Positions 15,099 to 24,678 of a stretch of DNA of 64,000 bases are shown here, in pieces. The stretch lies in the NCBI GenBank assembly GCA_035623985.1, contig DASPSJ010000060.1, positions 198,928-262,927 on the forward strand, in the 5' to 3' direction. Made by a program: the position numbers and the translations under genes. The notes beneath the pieces were generated by a model that ran no database searches, had not been told where the DNA came from, and was given only the letters and a program-made list of their open reading frames with translations. This DNA comes from DAHUYF01 sp035623985 (GTDB taxonomy: Bacteria > Pseudomonadota > Alphaproteobacteria > ATCC43930 > CGMCC-115725). Position 1 is the stretch's first letter; each line of letters starts with the position of its first letter.

Positions 15099-17609
15099 AT
15101 GCGCGAGAAGGAGCTACGCATCGCCCTCGTCTTCTTCGGCGGCATCTCGCTGGCCGTCTACATCCACGGGGTGAGCAAGGAGATCCTGAAGCTCGTCCGC
15201 GCCTCGCGCTTGCTGCACCTGGTGCCGGGAAGCGCCGCGGCCGAGGCGGTCCGCGCCCAGGCCGCGCGGGACGACCCGGCCGACCCCGAGCACGACACCG
15301 AGGAGATCTGGGCGGAGCTGCTGAGCGCGCTCGCCCGGACGACCGACCTCCGGGTCCTGGTCGACGTCGTCGCCGGAGCGTCGGCTGGCGGGATCAACGG
15401 CACCGTGCTGGCGCGCGCGCTGGCGCACGACCTCCCGATCAAGGCCATCCGCGATCTCTGGCTCGAGCAGGGCGACGTGGAGATCCTGCTCGATCCCGCG
15501 GCGCGCGCCGGGGTCTGGAGCAAGGTCTTCATGCGCCCCTTCCTGTGGGGCGCGGCCAGGCTGTACCGGCTTGCCGACATCAGGGATCCCGAGGTGCGGC
15601 GCAAGCTGTCGCTGTTCACGCGCTCGCGCTGGTTCAAGCCGCCTTTCAGCGGCCCGACCATGACGCGGCTGATGCACGAGGCGGTGCTGAGCCTCGGCGC
15701 CTCCCATCCCGCCGCCTCGCTGCTGCCCGCCGGCCACCGCCTCGACCTCTTCGTCACCTTGACCGACTATCACGGCTATCGGCGCGCGATCGAGATCCAC
15801 GACCCCGCCCTCATCGACGAGCGCGAGCACGAGCGCCTGCTGCGCTTCTCCTATGAGCGCAGCCCCGGCGACAGCGCGCGCAGCGATTTCGGCCTCGAGA
15901 ACGCACCGGGGCTCGCTTTCGCCGCGCGGGCCACCTCGTCCTTCCCCGGCGCCTTCCCGCCGGCGCGGCTTGCCGAGATGGACGAATTCCTCGCGGCGGA
16001 AGGACGGACCTGGCCGGGGCGCGCGGCGTTCCTGGCCACCGCCTTCGATCCGCCCCCCAGCGCCGAGGTGGAAGCCGAGCACGCCTCGTTCATCGACGGC
16101 TCCGTGCTCAACGGCAAGCCGTTCCGCGAAGCGATCCGGGCGGTGCGCGGGCGCGCGGCGCAGCGCGAAGTCGACCGCCGCCTCGTCTATGTCGATCCCG
16201 TGCCGCGCCTGGCGCCGGACAACGGCGCCCGCCGGCCGCCGGGATTCTTCTCGGCGCTGCGCGGCGCGCTTTCCGACATCCCGCGCAACGAGCCCATCGC
16301 CAACGAGCTCGACTGGATGGGCGAGCAGAACGAGCGGGTGCGGCGGCTGCGCGCCATCATGGAAGCGGCGCGCCCGCAGGTCACCGACCTCGTCTCGGAA
16401 GTCCTGCCGCGCGCGCTCGGCGGCACGCTCGCCGCCGATCAGGTCGCGCGCTGGCGCGAGGCCGCCAGCGCGCGGGCGGCGCGCGAGGCGGGCTTCGCCT
16501 ATGAGGGCTATGTCCGCCTCAAGCTCGCGGCGGTGCGCGCCCAGCTCGCCCAGACGATCGCCGGCATGATCGGCGCGCGGCCCCGCTCCGCCGCCGCCCG
16601 CTTCCTGGCCGGCGCCATCGACGCCTGGGCCGAGGTCGCCGGCATCGCCTATGCCCGCAGCGGCAGCCACGCCGCCGGCGGCGACATGAGCGCCGTCGCC
16701 GGCGACGCGCCGAAATGGGTCCGCTTTCTCCTCGCCTTCGACGTCGAGTACCGGAAGCGCCGGCTCCATTTCCTGGTCCAGGGCCAGAACCGGATCCGCG
16801 AAAGCCTCATCCAGGCCGGAGCGCCGCAGGCCCAGCTCGACGCCGTCAATGCGCTGAAGCGCGAATTCCACCGCCAGCTCGACGAACAGCGGCGCCGCGA
16901 GACGGCCGAGTATTTCCCGGCCGAGACGCGCGCCTTGGCGCGTGCCGTCTTCGCCGCGCCGGCGGCGGAGGCCGCCGCGCGGCGCGGCGAGGAGGCGCCG
17001 CAAGCCTTCGTCGCGACGGCGGTAGAGAGCATCGACCGGCTCGCGCTGCGCATCGGCGAAGAACTCGAGCTCGACCGTTGCACGCGCGAGATCGACGCCG
17101 CGCTCGCCGCCCTCGATCCCGCCCTCTGGCCGGACGGCGCGAGGCGCGAGGCGCTGGTCAACCATCTCGGCTTCGCCTTCTGGGACGTGCTGGCGCTGTC
17201 GGTCGCCAATTGGCGCGACGCCGGGGAATTCGAGGAGATCCTCGTCGACCGCATGAGCCCCGAAGACGCGCGCACGCTGAAGAGCCTCGGCGTTCCGCTG
17301 GCCCTCAAGGGGGCGGGGCTGATGCATTTCGCGGCCTTCTTCTCGCGGCGCTACCGCGAGCACGACTACCTCATGGGGCGGCTGCAAGCCGCCGACCGCA
17401 TGGTCGACCTCGTCCGCGACAGCGCCGGCGCCGAGGCGTGCCGCGGCGTCGATATCGAGCGAGCGCGGCGGCGCATCCTCCACCGCATTCTCGACACCGA
17501 GGCGCCGCATCTGCCCAACAGCGCGGGGCTCGTCGCCGACCTCCGGCGGAAGCTCGCCGCCGAAGAGGCCGACGCGCCCGAGCGCAAGCGGGACGGCGGC
17601 CGGCGCTGA
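15099..17609 (+). CDS. Patatin-like phospholipase, long form
   Basis: An 836-residue protein of the large bacterial patatin-related type. It opens with LRIALVFFGGISLAVYIHG, where the glycine-rich oxyanion-hole strand is GGISLAVY. The nucleophile elbow is GASAGGINGTVLA (GxSxG), and the Asp of the catalytic Ser-Asp dyad is in FIDGSVLNGKPF about 205 residues later. The C-terminal half is helical and Arg-rich, as in the patatin-related protein family of about 800-1200 residues found in many proteobacteria and actinobacteria. It should hydrolyse acyl esters of lipids; location and substrate are not evident, as there is no signal peptide. GC content is back to the high background here, unlike the island just upstream. 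Confidence 0.85.
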   Translation: MREKELRIALVFFGGISLAVYIHGVSKEILKLVRASRLLHLVPGSAAAEAVRAQAARDDPADPEHDTEEIWAELLSALARTTDLRVLVDVVAGASAGGINGTVLARALAHDLPIKAIRDLWLEQGDVEILLDPAARAGVWSKVFMRPFLWGAARLYRLADIRDPEVRRKLSLFTRSRWFKPPFSGPTMTRLMHEAVLSLGASHPAASLLPAGHRLDLFVTLTDYHGYRRAIEIHDPALIDEREHERLLRFSYERSPGDSARSDFGLENAPGLAFAARATSSFPGAFPPARLAEMDEFLAAEGRTWPGRAAFLATAFDPPPSAEVEAEHASFIDGSVLNGKPFREAIRAVRGRAAQREVDRRLVYVDPVPRLAPDNGARRPPGFFSALRGALSDIPRNEPIANELDWMGEQNERVRRLRAIMEAARPQVTDLVSEVLPRALGGTLAADQVARWREAASARAAREAGFAYEGYVRLKLAAVRAQLAQTIAGMIGARPRSAAARFLAGAIDAWAEVAGIAYARSGSHAAGGDMSAVAGDAPKWVRFLLAFDVEYRKRRLHFLVQGQNRIRESLIQAGAPQAQLDAVNALKREFHRQLDEQRRRETAEYFPAETRALARAVFAAPAAEAAARRGEEAPQAFVATAVESIDRLALRIGEELELDRCTREIDAALAALDPALWPDGARREALVNHLGFAFWDVLALSVANWRDAGEFEEILVDRMSPEDARTLKSLGVPLALKGAGLMHFAAFFSRRYREHDYLMGRLQAADRMVDLVRDSAGAEACRGVDIERARRRILHRILDTEAPHLPNSAGLVADLRRKLAAEEADAPERKRDGGRR

Positions 17610-17701
17610 CCGCCGGCGCGCGGACGAGGCGCGCGAGGATGGCGCGATATCCGATAAGAGGGCAAGATTGGGATTGGCCCGGAAGCAGCAAGGCTAGAAA
17701 C

Positions 17702-17800
17702 GGCGCGCAAGATCGTCGCCCCACCTCACCCCAACCCTCTCCGCCCCTGAGAGGCGGAGAGGGAGGGACCCGCGTAGCGGGAGGGTGAGGTGGGGTGACC
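17702..17800. repeat. Dispersed palindromic element, copy 1
   Basis: About 100 bases of nested inverted repeat. The outer arms are CCCACCTCACC near 17720 and GGTGAGGTGGG near 17784. The inner arms are CCCTCTCCGCC (17735-17745) and GGCGGAGAGGG (17753-17763), followed by ACCCGCGTAGCGGG. The same element lies in inverse orientation at about 49170-49275, with the flanking GCGCGCAAGATCGTCG-type sequence also conserved. It sits between the patatin-like gene and the UPF0182 gene and looks like a REP/MITE-type mobile repeat. Confidence 0.75.
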
Positions 17801-17860
17801 CGCAGCTTTGCGATGCTCGGTACGAGGCGCCGATCGGCGGCTACCGGAGGGAGGTAAAAG

Positions 17861-20614
17861 ATGCGCTGGAAAGGCGTCGCGGTAACGATTGCGGTCATCG
17901 TCACCGCGCTGATCGCGGCGCAGCTCGTCTGCGAGGCGCTGGTCGATTTTCTCTGGTTCTCCTCGCTGGGCTATCGCTCCGTCTTCTGGACGATGCTCGC
18001 CGCCAAGGCCGCGCTCTTCCTCGGGGTCTTTCTCGCCACCGCCGCGGCGCTCCTGCTGTCGGCGGCGCTGGCGCTTGGCGCCGCCGGGCGGCGCGGGCCA
18101 TGGCGGCCGCGTCTCGCCGAGCCCGGCGCCGCTTTCGGCCGCTTGCCCGAGACCCTGCCCGAGGTCTTCGGCTTCGCCGCGCCGCATCTCCCCTGGCGTC
18201 CCCTCATCTGGGGAGCGGCCCTTGTCCTCGGCCTTGTCGTCGCGGCGAGCGAGAGCGGCAATTGGGAAATAGCGCTGCGCTTCCTGCGCCAAGTGCCCTA
18301 TGGCGAGAGCGATCCCGTCTTCGGCAAGGATATCGGCTTCTATCTCTTCTCGCTGCCCGCCTATGTCGCGCTCAAGAACTGGCTGATGGCGACGCTTGTC
18401 CTGAGCGCGCTGGTCGCCGGCGCGGTCTACGGGCTCAAGGGCGACATCGCCTTCGGGCAGCGGCCGCTGCTGGTCTCGCCCGCCGCCGTCGCGCATGGTT
18501 CGGCGCTGCTCGCGCTCTTCTTCGCGCTCAAGGCCTGGTCCTATGCGCTCGACCGCTTCCTGCTGCTCTACGGCGACAACGGCGTCGTCGTCGGCGCGGG
18601 CTATACCGACCTCCATGTCGAGCTGCCGGCGCTGTGGCTGCTCATGGCCATCGCCGCCGCCGCCGCCCTTGCCGCGGCGGCCAATGTCCGCCGGCGCGGC
18701 TATCGCCTCCCGGCCGCCGCCGCGCTCGCGGTCTTCGGCGGCTCTTTCGCGCTGACGTTCCTCCTTCCGGCGCTGGTCGAGCGCATCTATGTCAAGCCGA
18801 GCGAGCTGTCGCTGGAGACGCCCTATCTCAAGCGCAACATCGCGCTGACGCGGGAGGCCTACGACCTGCGGCAGGTCGCGGCCAAGCCTTTCCCGGCCGA
18901 GCAGGATCTCACCTTCGCCTCGCTCCGGGCCAACCCCGCCACCGTCGACAACATCCGGCTGTGGGACTGGCAGCCGCTGATGGATACCTACGCCCAGCTC
19001 CAGGAGATCCGCACCTATTACAAGTTCCGCGACGTCGACGTCGACCGCTATGACCTCGGCGGCGTCTATCAGCAGGTCATGCTGTCGGCGCGCGAGCTCG
19101 AGCCGGCGCTGCTGCCGCCCAACGCCCAGACCTGGGTCAATTTGCATCTGCTGTTCACCCACGGCAACGGCGTGGTGATGTCGCCGGTGACGCGGAAATC
19201 CGCCGAGGGCCTGCCGCTCTTCTACCTCAAGGACATCCCGCCGGTGGCCGAAGGCGGCCCCGCGCTCAAGGAGCCGCGAATTTACTTCGGCGAAGGCGCC
19301 GACAGCTACGTCATCGTCAAGACGAGCACGCCGGAATTCGACTATCCCAAGGGCAAGGACAACGTCTACGCCAACTATGACGGCGCCGACGGGCTCGCCC
19401 TCGGCGGCACGGCGGAGCGCAGCCTCTTCGCCTGGTATTTCGACGACCCGAACATCCTGCTCACCGGCTACATCACGCCCGAGAGCCGCATTCTGTTCCG
19501 GCGCAACATCAAGGAGCGGGTGCGCGCGATCGCGCCCTTCCTGCGCCTCGACCATGACCCCTATATCGTGGTGAGCGGCGGGCGGCTCTTCTGGATAGAA
19601 GACGCCTACACCACCAGCCGCTGGTTCCCCTATTCCCAGACGCTGCCGGGGAGCGGCGACAACTACATCCGCAATTCCGTCAAGGTCGTTATCGACGCCT
19701 ATGACGGGACGGTGGGTTTCTACGTCGCCGATCCCGCCGATCCCGTGCTGGCCACCTGGCAGCGCGTCTTTCCCGGCCTGTTCCAGCCGCTGGCGGCGAT
19801 GCCGTCGGAGCTGCGGGCGCACATCCGCTACCCCGAGGACCTCTTCCTGATCCAGGCGCAGCTCTACCGCGCCTATCACATGGAGGCGCCCGAAGTCTTC
19901 TACAACCGCGAGGATCTCTGGCAGTTCCCGCGCGAGCCCGCCGGCCTCGACGGGATCAACGCCGGCGACAGCCGCATGAAGCCCTATTACATCATCATGC
20001 GGCTGCCCGGCGAGGCGCGCGCCGAGCTCTTCCTCATGCTGCCGATGGTGCCGAGCCAGCGCCAGAACATGATCGCCTGGCTCGCCGCGCGCTGCGACGC
20101 GCCCGATTACGGCAAGCTCATCGTCTACGAGTTCCCCAAGGAGAAGCTGGTCTACGGGCCGTTCCAGATCGAGGCGCTCATCAACCAGAACACCGAGATC
20201 TCGCAGCAGCTCTCGTTGTGGAACCAGATGGGCTCGCGCGTCATCCGCGGCAATCTCCTGGTGGTGCCGATCGAGAACTCGATCCTCTACGTCTCGCCAC
20301 TCTACCTGCGCGCCGAAACCGGCCAGCTTCCGGAGCTGAAGCGCGTCATCGCCGCCTATGGCGACCGCGTGGTGATGGAGGAGACGCTGGCGGGAGCGCT
20401 CGCCGCGCTCTTCAAGGAGACGGCGCCGCCGCCGGCGCTGCCCGGCGCATCGGCGGCGACAGGCCCCGTCGACGCGCGCGCCCGCGCGGCGCTCGAGCAT
20501 TATGGGCGCGCCCTCGAGCGATTGAAGGCCGGCGATTGGAGCGGCTTCGGCGCCGAGCTCGACGCGCTCAAGCCGCTGCTGGAGCAGCTCGCCCGGCCGG
20601 GCGAGGCGCGCTGA
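17861..20614 (+). CDS. UPF0182 family membrane protein
   Basis: A 917-residue protein of the UPF0182 (COG1615) family. It has seven hydrophobic segments in the first about 300 residues (starting AVTIAVIVTALIAAQLVCEA, then DFLWFSSLGYRSVFWT, a family hallmark). A large extracytoplasmic domain follows with conserved stretches such as TPYLKRNIALTREAYDL, NIRLWDWQPLMDTY and RNSVKVVIDAYDGTVGFYV. GGAGG lies 8 bases before the ATG. Members are common in actinobacteria, cyanobacteria and some proteobacteria; no biochemical function is established. The gene is alone, bounded by palindromic repeats on both sides. Confidence 0.88.
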   Translation: MRWKGVAVTIAVIVTALIAAQLVCEALVDFLWFSSLGYRSVFWTMLAAKAALFLGVFLATAAALLLSAALALGAAGRRGPWRPRLAEPGAAFGRLPETLPEVFGFAAPHLPWRPLIWGAALVLGLVVAASESGNWEIALRFLRQVPYGESDPVFGKDIGFYLFSLPAYVALKNWLMATLVLSALVAGAVYGLKGDIAFGQRPLLVSPAAVAHGSALLALFFALKAWSYALDRFLLLYGDNGVVVGAGYTDLHVELPALWLLMAIAAAAALAAAANVRRRGYRLPAAAALAVFGGSFALTFLLPALVERIYVKPSELSLETPYLKRNIALTREAYDLRQVAAKPFPAEQDLTFASLRANPATVDNIRLWDWQPLMDTYAQLQEIRTYYKFRDVDVDRYDLGGVYQQVMLSARELEPALLPPNAQTWVNLHLLFTHGNGVVMSPVTRKSAEGLPLFYLKDIPPVAEGGPALKEPRIYFGEGADSYVIVKTSTPEFDYPKGKDNVYANYDGADGLALGGTAERSLFAWYFDDPNILLTGYITPESRILFRRNIKERVRAIAPFLRLDHDPYIVVSGGRLFWIEDAYTTSRWFPYSQTLPGSGDNYIRNSVKVVIDAYDGTVGFYVADPADPVLATWQRVFPGLFQPLAAMPSELRAHIRYPEDLFLIQAQLYRAYHMEAPEVFYNREDLWQFPREPAGLDGINAGDSRMKPYYIIMRLPGEARAELFLMLPMVPSQRQNMIAWLAARCDAPDYGKLIVYEFPKEKLVYGPFQIEALINQNTEISQQLSLWNQMGSRVIRGNLLVVPIENSILYVSPLYLRAETGQLPELKRVIAAYGDRVVMEETLAGALAALFKETAPPPALPGASAATGPVDARARAALEHYGRALERLKAGDWSGFGAELDALKPLLEQLARPGEAR

Positions 20615-20630
20615 GGGGGCGGTGGCGAGT

Positions 20631-20729
20631 CACCCCCCACCCTAACCCTCCCCCTCAAGGGGGGAGGGAACATGAGTATCGGGCGTCAAATAACTCCCTG
20701 CCCTTGAAGGGGGAGGGTGGGGAGGGGGC
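20631..20729. repeat. Palindromic repeat between convergent genes (related to the 17.7-kb element)
   Basis: C-rich left half (CACCCCCCACCCTAACCCTC) and G-rich right half (GGGGGAGGGTGGGGAGGGGG) are inverted. The left half itself contains a hairpin CCCTCCCCCT/GGGGGGAGGG. It lies between the convergent stops of the UPF0182 gene and the DivL-like kinase gene, and could serve as a bidirectional terminator. The general design resembles the copies at 17.7 and 49.2 kb, but the sequence is diverged. Confidence 0.55.
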
Positions 20730-20753
20730 GATCGCTGCCGCGAAAGCCGAGAG

Positions 20754-23177
20754 CTATTCCCCCGCCTGGCGCCGCGCGGCGGGCTCGGCCGCGGCGGCGG
20801 CGGGGGCGGCGTTCAAATAGCAGGTGACGGTGGTGCCGATGCCGGGGCGCGAATCCATCTCGACCGTGCCGCCATGCAGCTCGATGAAGCTCTTGACCAG
20901 CGAGAGCCCGAGGCCGGGGCCGGACTGGCGCGCATTGGGGCTGCCGCGCTCGAACTTCTCGAAGATGCGCGCCTGATCCTCGCGCGGCACGCCGACGCCG
21001 GTGTCGGCGACGATGAGCGCGACGCGGTCGGCGGTGCGCCGCGCGGCGAGCGTCACCGTGCCGCCGGGGGGCGTGAATTTGAGCGCGTTGGAGATCAGGT
21101 TGAAGAGCGCCTGCTTCAACCGCCGCTCGTCCGCCACCAGCGGGCCGATATCGGTCGGGCAGTCGAAGTCGAGCTTGAGGCCCTGCTTCCTCGCGCGCTC
21201 GCGCGTCAGCGACAGCACGCTCGACATCAGCGTGTGGATGTCGACCTCCTGCGTCTCGAGCGTCATGTAGCCGGCCTCGATGGTGGCGAGGTCGAGGATG
21301 TCGTTGATCAGCGACAGCAGCCGGTGCGAGCTGTCGAGGATGCCGCGGCTGTAGTCGAGCTGGCGCGCGCTGAGCTCGCCGAAATACTGGTTGGTCAGGA
21401 TCTCGGCAAAGCCGATGATGGCGTTCAACGGCGTGCGCAGCTCGTAGGAGACGTTGGCGATGAACTCGCTCTTGAGCCGGCCGGCGGTCTCCAGCGCCTC
21501 GTTGCGCTCGCGCAGCGCGCGCTCGACCCGCGTCGAATCCGTCACGTCGAGATAGCTCAGCAGGATGTTGCCGTCGGGCAGCGGCACCGTCACCGCCTGC
21601 AGCATCGAGCCGTCGCGCCGCGCGAGCCGCGTGCTCTCGGCCGTGTGCGCGGTCAGCCGCGCGATGATGCGCCGCTTCATCGCCGGCCAGTCGCCGCCGT
21701 CGTCGTAGAAGGCGCGCTGCTTCTCGATGATCTCGCCGACATGCGGCTCGCCGGTGAGATCGGCCGGCGCCAACTGCCACATCTGCGCATAGGCCGGGTT
21801 CGACAGCTTGAGCCGGCCGTCGCTGCCGTAGACGGCGATCGCCTCGTAGAGATTGTCGAGCGTCTCGCGCTGCACCTCGATGAGCGTGTTGTAGGAGCGC
21901 TCGAGCGCGAGCTTGTCGGTCACCTCCTCGTAGACGAAGGCGAGGCCGCCGAAAGGATGCGGCGAGACGACGAGGCGGAGCGTGCGGTCGTCCGGCAGAT
22001 GCAGCAGCTCCTCCTGCGGCTCGATCAGCGAGGTGAACATGGCGAGCTGCTGGCGCTTGAAGGCGCGGAAATCGGCGTGCTCGGGGATGCGCCGGCGCTC
22101 GCGCAGCCGCTCCAGCACCTCGTCCAGCGTCGGCTCGGTGGCGAGCCAGTCCTCCTCGAGCCGCCAGAGCTTGGCGAAGGAGGTGTTGTGGAAGGTGAGC
22201 CGCGTGTCCGGCCCGTAGATGGCGATGGCGACGGCGACGTTTTCCAGCACGTCGGCATGGGCGGCGACGTGGCGCGCGAGCTCGGCCTGGATGTTCTCGA
22301 GGTCGGTATAATCCCGGGCATAGCCGAGAAGGCCGCCGGCGCCGTCGAGCGGCGCCTCGGTGAACTCGATCAGCCGGCGCGAGCCGGCGACGACGATGTG
22401 ATGGCTCTCCGATTGCGGCACCGCCGAGCTGCGCGCGCGCGCGGCGAGCGCGCGGCCGTTGTCGCCGATGACGCCGGCGGCGATCTCGCGGCTTTCGGCC
22501 AGCACCTTCGCCGCGGGCGCGTCGAGCGCGGCGGCATAGGCGCGGTTGCAGTCGACGAGCCTGAGATCGGCGTCGCGGCGCCAGACCGGCAGCGGCAGCG
22601 CATCGAGCATGGCGCGCAGGCGGTCGCGCTGCTGGAGGAGCTGCGCTTTCTCGGCGGCGGCGGCAAGCCGGAAGGAGCCGTCGAGAAAGGCCACGACGTC
22701 GGCGTCGGCGACGCGCCGTCCGACCGCCTCGAGCGCCGTGCAGCCGTCGGTCAAGCGCAGGCCCTGCTGGAAGGCGACGCCCTCGGCGCGCAGCCGTTGC
22801 AGCGCGCTCTCGAACGCGGCCGCGTCCTGGCGCTCGGCGCGCGCCAGGAGATCGGCGAGGCTCGCCGCCGGCCGGTCGCCCGGCGCCTTGAGCGAGCCCG
22901 GGGTGAAGCTGCCGTCCAGCCCGCCGGCGGGCGCGCGCCAGACCGCCACCGGCAAGGCGCCCAGCGCCTGCGCGAGCCGGTCGCGCTCGGCGGCGAGCGC
23001 GCCGGCGCGGCGGCGGGCGCCCAGGAGAAGCAGGCCCGCCGCCAGGACGACGAGCGCGAGAACGCCGAGGCCGAGCCCGGCCGGTGGCGCGGCGACGGCC
23101 TCCCCGGCGGCGGCGAAAGCCGCCGCCGGCGACAGCGCTGCCGGACCGGCAAGGCCGAGCCAAGCCATCAGCCGCAA
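20754..23177 (-). CDS. divL: DivL-like PAS sensor kinase with Tyr in place of the phosphoacceptor His
   Basis: An 807-residue membrane-anchored protein. One hydrophobic segment (about residues 35-53) is followed by several PAS-type domains (about residues 70-550). A HisKA region follows with NVSYELRTPLNAIIGFAE, then a complete HATPase (KFTPPGGTV, DTGVGVPREDQ, GPGLGLSLVKSF, PGIGTTVTCYL). The H-box residue is Tyr578, encoded by TAC at 21444-21446, where His is normal. This substitution, the PAS array and the size are the marks of DivL, the alphaproteobacterial pseudokinase that in Caulobacter acts on CckA/CtrA polarity signalling. The TTG at 23177 is favoured by AGAGG seven bases upstream; an ATG lies three codons later. 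It is downstream of ahcY on the same strand. Confidence 0.75.
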   Translation of the reverse strand: MRLMAWLGLAGPAALSPAAAFAAAGEAVAAPPAGLGLGVLALVVLAAGLLLLGARRRAGALAAERDRLAQALGALPVAVWRAPAGGLDGSFTPGSLKAPGDRPAASLADLLARAERQDAAAFESALQRLRAEGVAFQQGLRLTDGCTALEAVGRRVADADVVAFLDGSFRLAAAAEKAQLLQQRDRLRAMLDALPLPVWRRDADLRLVDCNRAYAAALDAPAAKVLAESREIAAGVIGDNGRALAARARSSAVPQSESHHIVVAGSRRLIEFTEAPLDGAGGLLGYARDYTDLENIQAELARHVAAHADVLENVAVAIAIYGPDTRLTFHNTSFAKLWRLEEDWLATEPTLDEVLERLRERRRIPEHADFRAFKRQQLAMFTSLIEPQEELLHLPDDRTLRLVVSPHPFGGLAFVYEEVTDKLALERSYNTLIEVQRETLDNLYEAIAVYGSDGRLKLSNPAYAQMWQLAPADLTGEPHVGEIIEKQRAFYDDGGDWPAMKRRIIARLTAHTAESTRLARRDGSMLQAVTVPLPDGNILLSYLDVTDSTRVERALRERNEALETAGRLKSEFIANVSYELRTPLNAIIGFAEILTNQYFGELSARQLDYSRGILDSSHRLLSLINDILDLATIEAGYMTLETQEVDIHTLMSSVLSLTRERARKQGLKLDFDCPTDIGPLVADERRLKQALFNLISNALKFTPPGGTVTLAARRTADRVALIVADTGVGVPREDQARIFEKFERGSPNARQSGPGLGLSLVKSFIELHGGTVEMDSRPGIGTTVTCYLNAAPAAAAAEPAARRQAGE

Positions 23178-23295
23178 CGAGTAACCTCTTGACCTGCCAA
23201 ACGTTTCCCCAGGCGCAGCACGCCCCGCAGAGGGCTCGCCGATGGGCCGATTATGACGCGATCGCGGGAATTTGGCAGGCGAAAAAATTGCCGGC

Positions 23296-24591
23296 TCAGT
23301 AGCGGTAATGCTTGGGCTTGAAGGGTCCGTCGAGGTCGGCGCCGATATAGGCCGCCTGCGCCGGCGTCAACCGGGTGAGCTTGACGCCGAGCTTGTCGAG
23401 ATGCAGCGCCGCCACCTTCTCGTCGAGATGCTTCGGCAGCACGTAGACCTGGTTCTCGTACTTGCCGCGATTGGTGAAGAGCTCGATCTGCGCCAGCACC
23501 TGGTTGGTGAAGGAGGCGCTCATGACGAAGCTGGGATGGCCGGTGGCGCAGCCGAGATTGACGAGCCGTCCCTTGGCCAGAACGATGAGCCGCTTGCCGT
23601 CGGGAAAGACGACCTCGTCGACCTGCGGCTTCACCTCTTCCCATCGGTAGTTCCTGAGCGCCGAGATCTGGATCTCGCTGTCGAAATGGCCGATGTTGCA
23701 GACGATGGCGCGGTCCTTCATCCGCCGCATGTGATCGATCGTGATGACGTCGATGTTGCCGGTGGCGGTGACGAAGATGTCGCCCTGCGCGGCGGCCTCG
23801 TCCATGGTGACCACCTGATAGCCCTCCATCGCCGCCTGCAGCGCGCAGATCGGATCGATCTCGGTGACCATGACGCGGGCGCCCTGGCCCCTGAGGCTCT
23901 TCGCCGAGCCCTTGCCGACGTCGCCGTAGCCGGCGACGACCGCGATCTTGCCGGCGAGCATCACGTCGGTGGCGCGCTTGATGCCGTCGACGAGACTCTC
24001 GCGCACGCCGTAGAGATTGTCGAATTTCGACTTGGTGACGCTGTCGTTGACGTTGATCGCCGGCACCTTGAGCTCGCCCGCCTTCATCATCTCGTAGAGC
24101 CGGTGCACGCCGGTGGTGGTCTCCTCGGAGATGCCGCGCACGCCCGCGAGCAGGTCGGGATACTTGTCATGCAGGATCTTGGTGGCGTCGCCGCCGTCGT
24201 CGAGCACCATGTTGGGGGTCCAGCCGCCGGGGCCGCGCAGCGTCTGCTCGATGCACCACTCGTACTCCTCCTCGCTCTCGCCCTTCCAGGCGAAGACCGG
24301 GACGCCGCGCTCGGCCATCGCCGCGGCGGCGTGATCCTGCGTCGAAAAAATGTTGCACGAGCTCCAGCGCACGCTGGCGCCGAGCGTCATCAAGGTCTCG
24401 ATCAGCACCGCCGTCTGGATGGTCATGTGCAGGCAGCCGGTGATGCGCGCGCCCTTCAGCGGCTGCGTCCGGCCGAATTCGGCGCGCAGCGCCATCAGCC
24501 CCGGCATCTCCGTCTCCGCGATGGTGATCTCGCGCCGGCCCCAGCCGGCAAGCGCGATATCGGCGACCTTGTAGTCGGCGGCGGCGGCCAT
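23296..24591 (-). CDS. ahcY: S-adenosylhomocysteine hydrolase
   Basis: A 431-residue adenosylhomocysteinase that cleaves SAH to adenosine and homocysteine, closing the methyl cycle in the cytoplasm. It shows LKGARITGCLHMTIQTAVLIETL near the start, the NAD loop VVAGYGDVGKGSA, the substrate loop NINDSVTKSKFDN-like stretch, and the C-terminal KPKHYRY in which Lys and Tyr contact NAD across the dimer. The internal insertion seen in longer alphaproteobacterial forms is absent. AAGGAG lies 7 bases before ATG 24591. It lies between the EI gene and the DivL-like gene, an arrangement found with the ChvGI/HPr locus in many alphaproteobacteria. Confidence 0.95.
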   Translation of the reverse strand: MAAAADYKVADIALAGWGRREITIAETEMPGLMALRAEFGRTQPLKGARITGCLHMTIQTAVLIETLMTLGASVRWSSCNIFSTQDHAAAAMAERGVPVFAWKGESEEEYEWCIEQTLRGPGGWTPNMVLDDGGDATKILHDKYPDLLAGVRGISEETTTGVHRLYEMMKAGELKVPAINVNDSVTKSKFDNLYGVRESLVDGIKRATDVMLAGKIAVVAGYGDVGKGSAKSLRGQGARVMVTEIDPICALQAAMEGYQVVTMDEAAAQGDIFVTATGNIDVITIDHMRRMKDRAIVCNIGHFDSEIQISALRNYRWEEVKPQVDEVVFPDGKRLIVLAKGRLVNLGCATGHPSFVMSASFTNQVLAQIELFTNRGKYENQVYVLPKHLDEKVAALHLDKLGVKLTRLTPAQAAYIGADLDGPFKPKHYRY

Positions 24592-24678
24592 CGTGAAGCT
24601 CCTTGGAGACGGTAAGCCACGGACAACCGCATATAGCAACGGTTCGTTGCTGGAGCAAGAAGCTGGCGGCTATAAGTA

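Noticed and set aside
17726..20500. 924-codon frame on the minus strand
   Set aside because: It lies opposite the UPF0182 gene, which has recognisable family motifs, and its sequence is low-complexity.
24592..24678. SAH riboswitch before ahcY
   Set aside because: The leader has a small CAGCAACG/CGTTGC hairpin, but I could not place the conserved SAH-riboswitch core; a covariance search would decide.
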